From positions 1 to 34,654 of the forward strand of contig JAUYCY010000030.1 of assembly GCA_030692055.1 (NCBI GenBank): DNA of 34,654 bases, given 5' to 3'. The stretch is from Candidatus Omnitrophota bacterium. Lineage in GTDB: Bacteria > Omnitrophota > Koll11 > Duberdicusellales > 4484-171. Under the pieces are notes generated by a model. That model was not told the DNA's origin. It was given only the letters and a program-made list of their open reading frames with translations, and searched no databases. Below, piece by piece: positions 1 to 6,771 of the stretch. The position numbers and the translations under genes were made by a program. Numbering within the stretch: position 1 is the stretch's first letter; the number at the start of each line of letters is the position of its first letter.

Positions 1-142
1 CTCGGCGAATACCCCGTGGCTCGCCACGGGGATGAAGCCGAAATCGTAAACGTAGTTGACCTCATTCCAAGGCAATGAATGAACCAGTGATAATATTAGC
101 ATAGAACATACTCCGCGGCTTGCCGCGGAGACTGGTTGATTT
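1..142. repeat. Left copy of inverted palindromic repeat
   Basis: This stretch is the reverse complement of 1543-1774, apart from a 90-bp block found only in the right copy. It holds two GC-rich palindromes, built on CCCCGTGG/CCACGGGG and CTCCGCGG/CCGCGGAG. The single substitutions between copies fall mainly in the hairpin loops (ctc versus caa). The copy may extend beyond the window start. No coding sequence is seen in it. The two copies bracket the DUF4412-like and flavodoxin genes. Confidence 0.85.
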
Positions 143-243
143 AGATCGCAGTAAACTTCATTTAGGCACGCTATTTACGCAAAAAGCGGTACGAATTATA
201 TTTTCCCTTACACCAGACATAGTACACACTCAATATCGTCTTC

Positions 244-272
244 TTGACACAGATAGGGTGATTTGATAATAT
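244..272 (+). promoter_or_regulatory. Sigma-70-type promoter
   Basis: A perfect -35 TTGACA (244-249) is followed after 17 bases by TAATAT (267-272). Transcription would begin about 25 bases before the ATG at 305. It is the only good promoter before the first gene. Confidence 0.6.
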
Positions 273-304
273 TTATAAGTATACATGCCAAAAAAGGGGA
301 TGAT

Positions 305-898
305 ATGAAAAATCAATTAATTTCATTAGTATTTATAACAATTGTTTTGAGTCTATCTTTAGTAGGGGGAGCTTTCGCGCAGGATTTTTCCGCAGATATA
401 GTAAATACCAATAGTAGCGGCACATCTACAGGTAAGATTTTTGCGACAAAAAATAAAATCCGCATGGAAGTCAACGGGGTTGTTTCTATAACACGTATGG
501 ATAAAAATGTAATATGGGTGCTTATGCCAAACGGTAAAATGTATATGGAGCAGCCTTTTGATCCGGCAGCATTTATTGGAGTAGGGGAAAAGGTATCCGG
601 AGAAACAGAAAGAACCTTTTTAGGCGAAGAAATGGTAGATGGCAGAATGGCTAAGAAATATAAAGTGGTATCTAGCTTATCAGGAAAGCAGCAAACTATA
701 TTACAGTGGGTGGACAATGCTTCTTCTATCCCAATAAAAATAGTAGCCCAGGATAATAGCTGGGCTATTGAATATAAGAATTTACAGGTAGGTAATCAAT
801 CAGATTCGTTATTTGCGTTTCCCTCTGACTATAAAAAATTTTCTATCACAGACGACATATCACAACAGCTAAAAAAGCTTAATGAATTACAAAGGTAA
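305..898 (+). CDS. Secreted DUF4412-like / LolA-fold protein
   Basis: The product is 197 residues. The ATG at 305 is preferred over the in-frame ATG at 263 because AAGGGG lies just upstream and the protein then opens with a normal signal peptide (MKNQLISLVFITIVLSLSLV, cleavage near AFAQ). The mature part has the beta-strand pattern of DUF4412 and outer-membrane lipoprotein-sorting-like proteins: a segment around GKIFATKNKIRMEV, then IWVLMPNGKMYMEQP, then an EEMVDGRMAKKYKV strand. It is predicted to be periplasmic. No lipobox cysteine is seen. Its role is unknown; lipid or hydrophobic-ligand binding is a family-level guess only. Its own promoter lies directly upstream. Confidence 0.8.
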   Translation: MKNQLISLVFITIVLSLSLVGGAFAQDFSADIVNTNSSGTSTGKIFATKNKIRMEVNGVVSITRMDKNVIWVLMPNGKMYMEQPFDPAAFIGVGEKVSGETERTFLGEEMVDGRMAKKYKVVSSLSGKQQTILQWVDNASSIPIKIVAQDNSWAIEYKNLQVGNQSDSLFAFPSDYKKFSITDDISQQLKKLNELQR

Positions 899-1033
899 TA
901 TTTTTAAGTTTTTTTCTTCGAATTAACCCCTGTAAATTAAAATCCACACGCCAATTATAAGTGGTATAATTAATAAATAAATTGAGGAATAGCATTCTGA
1001 TGGGTATTTTGAAATATTTTTAAGGGCATTTTT

Positions 1034-1522
1034 ATGAAGAGTTTAGTAGTTTATTATTCTCATTCAGGAAATACCGCTTCTGTTGCGCACAAGTTATGGT
1101 CAGCTTTATCTCAAAGAGGCGATGCAGAGATTATAAGATTAGAATATAGTCGCGGTGTTAATAACCCCGCGATGAGATTATTGTATCGAATAATCCCTGC
1201 ATTAACACCTTTATGGGAAACCGTTAGTGATCTAAAAAATTACGATGTAATAGGTTTTGGTATACCTGTTTTAGCTGGGCATCCTTCCGCAGCCATAATT
1301 AAATATATCAATATGTGTGAGTATGCTGGGAATAAAAAGATAGTTTGTTGTTATGTGTATAGCGTGGAGATAAGCGCTAAACAATGCGTGCGACATGTGG
1401 AAAGAATTCTTAAGAAAAATAGACAAACTACAACGGCAAAATTATTCATTCATTGGACTAAAGTAAGAGATGAGCAATTTGTAAATAAAGCCATTGATGA
1501 AGCTTTAGCAAAACTTGCATAA
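1034..1522 (+). CDS. Flavodoxin family protein
   Basis: This 162-residue protein starts with the flavodoxin phosphate-binding loop: VVYYSHSGNTASVA (residues 5-18), where SHSGNT would grip the FMN phosphate. A second flavin-contact strand, DVIGFGIPVLAGHPSA, follows mid-protein. The length is that of a stand-alone flavodoxin, so it is probably a cytoplasmic one-electron carrier or small FMN oxidoreductase. AAGGGC lies 6 bases before the ATG, and TATAAT near 972 could be a -10 box. The partner enzyme cannot be told from context. The gene lies between the two arms of the inverted repeat (1-142 and 1543-1774). Confidence 0.85.
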   Translation: MKSLVVYYSHSGNTASVAHKLWSALSQRGDAEIIRLEYSRGVNNPAMRLLYRIIPALTPLWETVSDLKNYDVIGFGIPVLAGHPSAAIIKYINMCEYAGNKKIVCCYVYSVEISAKQCVRHVERILKKNRQTTTAKLFIHWTKVRDEQFVNKAIDEALAKLA

Positions 1523-1542
1523 AGCCCGCCCGCGCGCACGAA

Positions 1543-1774
1543 AAATCAACCAGTCTCCGCGGCAAGCCGCGGAGTATGTTCTGGTATGGGAAAGTATAAA
1601 ACACTTTCCCAACCACTGAACCTTCGCAAGGAAGGTTCTGAGTCCCGCTTTTGGCGGGACGAAGTTTCTTGTATACTAATATTATCACTGGTTCATTCAT
1701 TGCCTTGGAATGAGGTCAACTACGTTTACGATTTCGGCTTCATCCCCGTGGCAAGCCACGGGGTATTCGCCGAG
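1543..1774. repeat. Right copy of inverted repeat, with 90-bp hairpin insertion
   Basis: The outer parts are the reverse complement of 1-142. Bases 1583-1672 are extra. They consist of three back-to-back hairpins: GGGAAAG...CTTTCCC, AACCTTC...GAAGGTT and GTCCCGC...GCGGGAC. The short reading frames across it (plus and minus) are by-products of the palindromes. It looks like a composite, non-autonomous palindromic element. Confidence 0.85.
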
Positions 1775-1801
1775 AGAGAATAAATAAGCTCTATATTCAT
1801 A

Positions 1802-1832
1802 TTTACACTAGCTTAGCAAGCTATGCTATTAT
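1802..1832 (+). promoter_or_regulatory. Possible promoter with palindromic operator before osmC
   Basis: TTTACA (1802-1807) and TATTAT (1827-1832) are 19 bases apart, which is wide. Between them lies TAGCTTAGCAAGCTA (1809-1823), a perfect 6+6 inverted repeat. Such a position would suit a repressor, but no regulator gene is adjacent. Confidence 0.35.
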
Positions 1833-1847
1833 TATAGGAGAGTAGTT

Positions 1848-2246
1848 ATGGAAACAAAAATTGAAGTGGTATTCTTGAAAGAAGATATTTTTCAGGTAAA
1901 AACACAGGATTCTAAGGCAGAACTTTTTATTGATAAGGCTAAAGAAGGTTATAACCCTGCCGGGCCTAATCCTTTAGAATTATTTTTATCTTCTCTGGGC
2001 GCCTGTATAGGGGTTTATGCGAAAAGGTATCTATCTATGCATTCCGTAGAATTTAAACAGCTTAATATAGAGGTAAAGGCGGATTTTTCGCAAGATTCTC
2101 CCGCGCGCTTAGTCAATATAAAAGCATTAGTCCATACTGATGCAAATTTAGGCGATAAGCGCGATGTTTTCCTGCGCTTTATTTCTAATTGTCCCATTCA
2201 TAACACAATTAAGCATACCAAAGAAATAGAAATCAACATAGGTTGA
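1848..2246 (+). CDS. OsmC/Ohr-family protein
   Basis: The 132-residue product has the OsmC architecture: an N-terminal beta sheet, then the long helix NPLELFLSSLGACIGVYAKR carrying Cys53, and a second cysteine, Cys115, in NCPIHNTI. In OsmC and Ohr proteins this Cys pair reduces organic hydroperoxides. The YhfA-like branch has other or unknown roles. The NPLELFLSSLGAC sequence is closest to general OsmC rather than true Ohr. GGAG sits 7 bases before the ATG. The YHS-permease gene follows after 43 bases, so cotranscription is likely. Confidence 0.85.
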   Translation: METKIEVVFLKEDIFQVKTQDSKAELFIDKAKEGYNPAGPNPLELFLSSLGACIGVYAKRYLSMHSVEFKQLNIEVKADFSQDSPARLVNIKALVHTDANLGDKRDVFLRFISNCPIHNTIKHTKEIEINIG

Positions 2247-2289
2247 GGCTAAGGTTTAGGCTAAATTATATTATACGGAGATAATATTA

Positions 2290-3447
2290 GTGAAAGATCC
2301 GATTTGTGGGATGCAAGTTAAGGAAAACGAAGCTTTAAGGCTAAGCCATAGCGGCAAAGATTATTATTTCTGCAGCAGCCATTGTAGAGATAAGTTTATT
2401 AAGCTTCAGGGCATAAAAGAGCCGGTTTGCAGTATTTCAACAAAGAAGCCTTTCTTCAAAAATAAACTTTTTATTGTCAGCGCAGTAACTGTTCTATTAC
2501 TAATCGTTTCATTATTTATTGCGCAATTAGAACCATTTCGCAAAGCATTTTTAATTTATATAAAAAGTATCTGGTGGGCAATATCGTTAGGGTTATTACT
2601 TGGCGGTGTCATTGATTACTATGTTCCGCAGGAATATATTTCTAAAATTCTTTCCCGCCGCCATCCTAAAACTATTCTAAACGCTGTGGGCTTAGGATTT
2701 TTAATGAGTGCTTGTAGCCACGGGATACTGGCACTCTCTATACAGCTACATAAAAAAGGCGCGTCCAACCCGGCGATAATTAGTTTTTTACTTGCCAGCC
2801 CCTGGGCTAATTTTACCATTACTTTAATGCTTTTTAGTTTTTTTGGCTTAAAAGGACTGCTCATAGTTGTATCTGCTATAATTGTTGCCATTAATACCGG
2901 TCTTATATTTATGTTTTTAGAAAGAAAAGGGTTAATTGAGAAGAACAAAAATATTGTAGAATTTTCCGAAAATTTTTCTATAATAAAGGATATAAAAGCG
3001 CGTATAAAGAGCTATAAGTTTTCTCTGGCCACTTTAACAAGCGATTTTAAGGGCGTTATCAAAGGCAGCCTTGCTCTTACGGATATGGTGCTTTGGTGGA
3101 TTATTTTGGGTATACTTATCGCTAGTTTTGCCGGCGCCTATATACCTACCCATATATTCCACAAATTTATGGGCCCGACGATTCTGGGGTTACTGGTAAC
3201 ATTAGCGCTTGCTACGGTAATAGAAGTTTGTTCAGAGGGGTCATCTCCTTTAGCCTTTGAAATATATAGACAAACCGGGGCACTGGGAAATAGCTTCACT
3301 TTTTTAATGGCCGGCGTTGTCACTGACTATACGGAAATCGGTCTCATCTGGGCTAATATCGGCAGGCGCACCGCACTTTGGCTACCGCTCATTTGCGTGC
3401 CGCAGATTATTCTTCTGGGTTATTTATTTAATATATTTGCTAGGTAA
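2290..3447 (+). CDS. YHS-domain permease (DUF318/ArsP_1-like)
   Basis: The product is 385 residues, with a GTG start preceded by CGGAGAT. Residues 1-46 form a YHS metal-binding domain: Cys6 in DPICGMQV, and Cys28 and Cys32 in YYFCSSHC. About eight or more membrane helices follow. SACSHGILALSIQLHKKGA and the late CSEGSSPLAFEIYRQTG are the paired conserved loops of the PF03773 permease family, which includes ArsP. YHS domains bind transition metals, so a metal or metalloid/sulfur substrate is plausible but unproven. The thiM start codon is 13 bases after the stop. A second PF03773 permease without YHS occurs at 25278. Confidence 0.8.
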   Translation: MKDPICGMQVKENEALRLSHSGKDYYFCSSHCRDKFIKLQGIKEPVCSISTKKPFFKNKLFIVSAVTVLLLIVSLFIAQLEPFRKAFLIYIKSIWWAISLGLLLGGVIDYYVPQEYISKILSRRHPKTILNAVGLGFLMSACSHGILALSIQLHKKGASNPAIISFLLASPWANFTITLMLFSFFGLKGLLIVVSAIIVAINTGLIFMFLERKGLIEKNKNIVEFSENFSIIKDIKARIKSYKFSLATLTSDFKGVIKGSLALTDMVLWWIILGILIASFAGAYIPTHIFHKFMGPTILGLLVTLALATVIEVCSEGSSPLAFEIYRQTGALGNSFTFLMAGVVTDYTEIGLIWANIGRRTALWLPLICVPQIILLGYLFNIFAR

Positions 3448-3460
3448 CAAAGGATAGATT

Positions 3461-4267
3461 ATGGCTAAGATAAAAATTGACGCATACGGCTTGCTAAAAA
3501 AAGTTAGGGCGCAAAGACCGCTAGTACATCATTTGACTAATTGGGTAACTATCTACGACTGCGCGAATATAGTGAAGGTGCTGGGAGCCTCTCCGGTTAT
3601 GGCGCACGCAAAAGAAGAAGTAGCGCAAATGTCCGGCATTGCTTCCGCTTTAGTTTTAAATATCGGGACACTAACTATAGATTTTATCGACGCAATGAAA
3701 ATCGCCGCGCGTAGCGCCAATAAGAAAAGTATTCCTGTTATTCTTGATGTCTGCGGCGCCGGCGCGACAAAATTAAGAGATGATAAATGCTTTGAACTTT
3801 TAGAAGAAGTAAAAATTAATGTCATAAAAGGCAATTCTTCGGAAATAGCAAAGATAGCCGGAGAAAACGTCGTAACCAAAGGCGTCGATTCAACCAAAGT
3901 TGAAAAAAACCTGATTAAAATTGCAGAGAAATTGGGCAGACAATATAATTGCACAGTAGTTATAACCGGCAAAGAAGATATTATTGCCGGCAAAGAGAAA
4001 ACATATATTGTTAAAAACGGCCACGAGCTGATGAGCCACGTCGTCGGAACGGGCTGTATGGCAACTTCTGTAATCGGCACATTTTGCGCCGTAGATAAAT
4101 ATTTAGCGCTAGCTGCAGCAAGCGGCCTAGTATGCTTTGAAATCGCCGCAGAACTTGCCGCAGAAAAAGCAAAAGGGCCGGCCAGTTTTAAGGAAATAAT
4201 GTTTGATTGTATCTATAGCCTTGATAAAGAAACCATTGATAAAATGCAGAAAGTAGAAGCATGTTAG
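3461..4267 (+). CDS. thiM: Hydroxyethylthiazole kinase
   Basis: ThiM phosphorylates 4-methyl-5-(2-hydroxyethyl)thiazole, salvaging the thiazole half of thiamine. The 268 residues match the family length. Recognisable segments are LVHHLTNWVT (residues 21-30), ASPVMAHA (43-50), VILDVCGAGAT, KGNSSEI (123-129) and the anion-hole/ATP motif GTGC (196-199). The first half of the kinase motif reads LDVCGAGA where LDPVGAGA is commoner. It lies 13 bases behind the YHS-permease, and a ThiE gene follows after an attenuator-like structure. No TPP riboswitch is visible before it. Confidence 0.93.
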   Translation: MAKIKIDAYGLLKKVRAQRPLVHHLTNWVTIYDCANIVKVLGASPVMAHAKEEVAQMSGIASALVLNIGTLTIDFIDAMKIAARSANKKSIPVILDVCGAGATKLRDDKCFELLEEVKINVIKGNSSEIAKIAGENVVTKGVDSTKVEKNLIKIAEKLGRQYNCTVVITGKEDIIAGKEKTYIVKNGHELMSHVVGTGCMATSVIGTFCAVDKYLALAAASGLVCFEIAAELAAEKAKGPASFKEIMFDCIYSLDKETIDKMQKVEAC

Positions 4268-4309
4268 CCCGAAAAATGCTTTTACATACAAATCATTTTT
4301 CGCCTACGG

Positions 4310-4425
4310 CAGCCCTAATTTTACAAAATAGGAAATTTGCTAATGCCAAAAGAAGAGCTGATTTAGTAGGTAATACTGTAAAATCAATCACTTTCAGTAA
4401 AATTAGGGCTGGGTTAACCCAGCCC
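4310..4425 (+). terminator. Attenuator-like structure between thiM and thiE
   Basis: GGGCTGGGTTAACCCAGCCC (4406-4425) is a perfect 10+10 palindrome followed by TTTATTTC, which is terminator-like. The segment 4310-4324 (CAGCCCTAATTTTAC) is perfectly complementary over 15 bases to 4397-4411. That segment overlaps the terminator 5' arm, so the two structures exclude each other. A 72-base intervening loop could hold a sensor. No known riboswitch class is recognised. Confidence 0.6.
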
Positions 4426-4438
4426 TTTATTTCTACGA

Positions 4439-5113
4439 ATGAAAAACCTTCTTATGAAGAATAAAGGGCTGCCCAAAGAGCAAAAAATACATTTTTCAAA
4501 TGTATTTTTTGGGTTAGGATATTATTTTATCACCGATGCCAATTTAAGCCGCAAAGGAAATATTAGTGATGTAAAAACAGCTATAGCAGCCGGAGTTAAG
4601 TTTATTCAATACCGTAATAAAGAAACGAATACAAAACTTTTATATGAAGAAGCATTAAAATTAAGGAAAATATGTAAAAATGCCAAGTTTATCATTAACG
4701 ACAGGGTTGATATAGCTTTGGCAGTTGGCGCTGACGGTGTGCATTTAGGTAGAGAAGATTTACCGTATAAGATTGCGCGTAAACTTCTTGGGAAAAAAAG
4801 AATTATCGGGCTTACGGTGCATAACTTAAAAGATGCATTAGATGCCCAAAAAATCGGCGCAAATTATTTAGGGGTTTCGCCAATTTTTTCCACGGCTACT
4901 AAAAAAGACGCAGGATTACCTTGCGGGATAGAGTTCGTCAAGAAAATAAAAAAACAAATCCATATTCCTATTGTAGCTATCGGCGGCATAAACTTATCTA
5001 ATGTAAGACAAGTAATTAACGCGGGCGCAGATGCTATCTGTGCTATCTCCGCGGTGGTAACCGCGCCCAATGTCAGGGGAAAAATAGAAGAGTTTCAGAA
5101 GCTTTTTGGGTGA
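4439..5113 (+). CDS. thiE: Thiamine-phosphate synthase (first copy)
   Basis: ThiE joins HMP-pyrophosphate and thiazole phosphate to thiamine phosphate in the cytoplasm. The 224-residue frame carries FIQYRNK (residues 55-61), IINDRVDIA (85-93), GVHLGREDLP (100-109), GVSPIFSTATKKDAG (145-159) and AIGGINLSNV. The start is unsure. ATGs at 4439 and 4454 both lack a ribosome site, and the conserved domain begins only near residue 27 (GYYFITD). A 13+13 hairpin (4485-4513) lies inside the N-terminal coding part. A second ThiE lies at 14246, so the copies may differ in regulation or one may be TenI-like. Confidence 0.85.
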   Translation: MKNLLMKNKGLPKEQKIHFSNVFFGLGYYFITDANLSRKGNISDVKTAIAAGVKFIQYRNKETNTKLLYEEALKLRKICKNAKFIINDRVDIALAVGADGVHLGREDLPYKIARKLLGKKRIIGLTVHNLKDALDAQKIGANYLGVSPIFSTATKKDAGLPCGIEFVKKIKKQIHIPIVAIGGINLSNVRQVINAGADAICAISAVVTAPNVRGKIEEFQKLFG

Positions 5114-5201
5114 TGTTGACACACACGCTTTTATAAAAATTTCTAAATCCCGCCTTGTCATCCCCTAGAAGGTTAAGTTTTTGATTTCGGATAAAAATTC
5201 C

Positions 5202-5235
5202 TTGACTTATCTAACTAATACTATACAATTGTATA
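5202..5235 (+). promoter_or_regulatory. Promoter with palindromic operator of toxin-antitoxin operon
   Basis: TTGACT (5202-5207) and TACAAT (5224-5229) are 16 bases apart. The -10 lies inside TATACAATTGTATA (5222-5235), a perfect 14-bp palindrome. The ATG at 5242 is only about 12 bases past the -10, so the mRNA is leaderless or nearly so. A ribbon-helix-helix antitoxin encoded in the same operon is the natural candidate to bind the palindrome. Confidence 0.65.
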
Positions 5236-5241
5236 TACATA

Positions 5242-5502
5242 ATGAAAGATATCAGGTGGAGCGCTCTAAAAAGTGAACGGTTAAGGAGGACGCGGGGTGC
5301 GGGATTTGAAGATATTATAGCAGCTGAGTTTATCGCCGTTAAGCGCCACCATAGACGCCAAGACCAGCCTATTATGCTATTTAAACATAAAGGTTATGTT
5401 TGGATTGTTCCTTACGTTGAAGAGAAAGATTATATTTTTCTAAAGACCTTGTATCCCAGTAGAAAATATACAAAACTTTATAAAAAAGGAGTGTTGAAAT
5501 GA
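5242..5502 (+). CDS. Putative type II toxin (BrnT-like position, family unsure)
   Basis: This small basic protein of 86 residues sits directly upstream of, and overlaps by ATGA, a ribbon-helix-helix antitoxin gene. The fold pattern is an N-terminal helix with FEDIIAAEFIAVKRH, two strands (QPIMLFKHKGYVWIVPYV) and a C-terminal YPSRKYTKLYKKG. This resembles small RelE-superfamily or BrnT-type toxins and the partners of COG5304-type antitoxins, but no catalytic motif is certain. Toxin before antitoxin is the BrnT/BrnA order. The start lies just behind the promoter, with no ribosome site. Confidence 0.65.
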   Translation: MKDIRWSALKSERLRRTRGAGFEDIIAAEFIAVKRHHRRQDQPIMLFKHKGYVWIVPYVEEKDYIFLKTLYPSRKYTKLYKKGVLK

Positions 5503-5753
5503 GAAAAACACATTTAACGCGGCAAGAAAAAGCTATTGAGAACAGTCTTTTGAGTGGCGAGTATTTTAATATTAGCAAAGGTGAATTTGAGGCGATTGCT
5601 CAGGCCGTAGCTAATCGTAAAAAAGACGCTGTGCTTAATATTCGCGTAAACAGCCAAGACCTTAAAAATATTAGGCAGAAGGCCCAAAAGCTTGGAATTC
5701 GCTACCAGACCTTTATTTCAGAACTCCTTCATAGAATTGCGCAGGCAAATTAG
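5499..5753 (+). CDS. CopG/ribbon-helix-helix antitoxin
   Basis: The product has 84 residues. Its C-terminal half is a ribbon-helix-helix: the strand AVLNIRVNSQDLKNIRQKA, then LGIRYQTFISELLHRIA, as in CopG-family antitoxins (COG5304/PF12441 type). The N-terminal part, with LTRQEKAIENSLLSGEY, is probably the toxin-neutralising region. The ATG overlaps the toxin stop by four bases, with AAAAAGGAG upstream. Such antitoxins dimerise on palindromic DNA, and the TATACAATTGTATA site over the operon's -10 box is the likely target. Confidence 0.82.
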   Translation: MRKTHLTRQEKAIENSLLSGEYFNISKGEFEAIAQAVANRKKDAVLNIRVNSQDLKNIRQKAQKLGIRYQTFISELLHRIAQAN

Positions 5754-5760
5754 AAAAATT

Positions 5761-5816
5761 AACCAAACCTTTGCCTACCGGCAGGCAAGTCACCCCGGAG
5801 AAGGGTTTTGGTTATG
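5761..5816 (+). terminator. Hairpin after toxin-antitoxin operon
   Basis: AACCAAACCTT pairs imperfectly with AAGGGTTTTGGTT. A smaller hairpin, TTGCCT/AGGCAA, lies inside. No T-run follows, so it may be a palindromic repeat rather than a true terminator. Confidence 0.4.
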
Positions 5817-5837
5817 CTGATATTTATCGTTTTTATC

Positions 5838-6171
5838 TTGACAGTTATACAGAGAGGAGTATATTAGAATCAAAATTAGGCAAAAGTCCCGAGTTTGAAG
5901 GACTAAATCCCGGACTATAAAATCCTATAAGGATGACCCCGACCTTACCAAAATCATAAATGATTTTGGGGTCGGCCTCAAAAGGTAGATTCCTAGCGGA
6001 ATCTAGGTCAAAGTAAAACCTTCGGAAGACTAACTATAAATAACCGAAGGTTTTTTCATTTTAGAAAGTTGAGCTTCCTTGGTCTAATAAATAAGGATGC
6101 GAAATCCTTCGTAGCTTCAGCGAAGAAGGATAAAACCTTCGCAATAGAATGATGCGAAGGATTTTTTATTT
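5838..6171 (+). promoter_or_regulatory. Structured leader with promoter and two terminators before ORF6N gene
   Basis: TTGACA (5838-5843) with an AT-rich -10 near 5861-5867 is a possible promoter. The next 300 bases hold serial hairpins: AGTCC...GGACT, a CCAAAATCAT/ATGATTTTGG stem near 5952-5974, and AGATTCC/GGAATCT. An intrinsic terminator follows at 6015-6056 (AAAACCTTCGG/CCGAAGGTTTT plus T-run), and a second at 6136-6171 (CCTTCGC/GCGAAGG plus T-run). The first could end a small RNA. The second lies directly before the ribosome site of the next gene, so it could act as an attenuator. Confidence 0.55.
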
Positions 6172-6186
6172 ATAGGGAGGTAATTT

Positions 6187-6699
6187 ATGAAAGAAATAAT
6201 AATTCACGAAACCATTGAGCAAAAAATTTTTATCATTCGTGGACATAGGGTTATGCTAGATGCTGATTTAGCCGTGCTCTATGAAGTTTCCACAAAAGTT
6301 CTTATCCAGGCAGTAAAGCGAAATATATCACGTTTCCCAAGCGATTTTATGTTTCCGCTTACAGATCAAGAGTTTATGACTTTGAGGTCACAATTTGTGA
6401 CCTCAAAACGAGGTGGTAGAAGATATCTACCCTATGTTTTTACCGAACAGGGGGTAGCGATGCTTTCCAGCGTCCTCAACAGCGAACGAGCGATACAGGT
6501 TAATATTGCCATTATGCGAATATTTGTTAAGCTTCGCGAAATTTTCTCAACTCACAAAGAACTTGCCCATAAATTAAGCGAACTTGAGAGAAAAATTGAA
6601 AAACATGACGAGGAAATAAAAGGGATATTTGAGGCAATCCGTCAACTTATGGCTGTAGAAGAAAAACCTAAGCGTAAAATTGGATTTCATAGTAGCTAA
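6187..6699 (+). CDS. ORF6N domain DNA-binding protein
   Basis: The protein has 170 residues. Residues 10-95 are an ORF6N (KilA-N-like) domain: IRGHRVMLDADLAVLYEVST, then RFPSDFMFPLT and GRRYLPYVFTEQGVAMLSSVLNS. The C-terminus is a charged coiled coil (ELAHKLSELERKIEKHDEEI). ORF6N domains are found in phage antirepressors and in stand-alone bacterial genes near mobile or defence DNA. GGGAGG stands before the ATG. A terminator lies immediately upstream, and a toxin-antitoxin pair is nearby. The cellular role is unknown. Confidence 0.88.
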   Translation: MKEIIIHETIEQKIFIIRGHRVMLDADLAVLYEVSTKVLIQAVKRNISRFPSDFMFPLTDQEFMTLRSQFVTSKRGGRRYLPYVFTEQGVAMLSSVLNSERAIQVNIAIMRIFVKLREIFSTHKELAHKLSELERKIEKHDEEIKGIFEAIRQLMAVEEKPKRKIGFHSS

Positions 6700-6771
6700 C
6701 TATATAGGGCATAAAATGGCATTATCCCTGTTCTCTTGCGTTCGCAGGGACTGCGCTGAATAAAAAATTAA

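Noticed and set aside
263..304. Early start for the DUF4412-like gene
   Set aside because: It would bury the signal peptide behind 14 residues and lies nearly on the -10 box; ATG 305 has the ribosome site.
1..1774. Insertion sequence or composite transposon
   Set aside because: No transposase lies between or within the inverted repeats, so only a non-autonomous repeat can be supported.
1586..1783. Plus- and minus-strand frames in the right inverted-repeat copy
   Set aside because: Open frames arise from GC-rich palindromes; the left copy, lacking the 90-bp block, does not keep them.
3400..3470. TPP riboswitch before thiM
   Set aside because: No CTGAGA or CTGATCTGGATAAT-like block is present between the permease and thiM; only the one at 13982 is convincing.
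4261..4464. 67-codon frame spanning the thiM-thiE junction
   Set aside because: It reads across the attenuator-like inverted repeats, overlaps both genes and shows no protein features.
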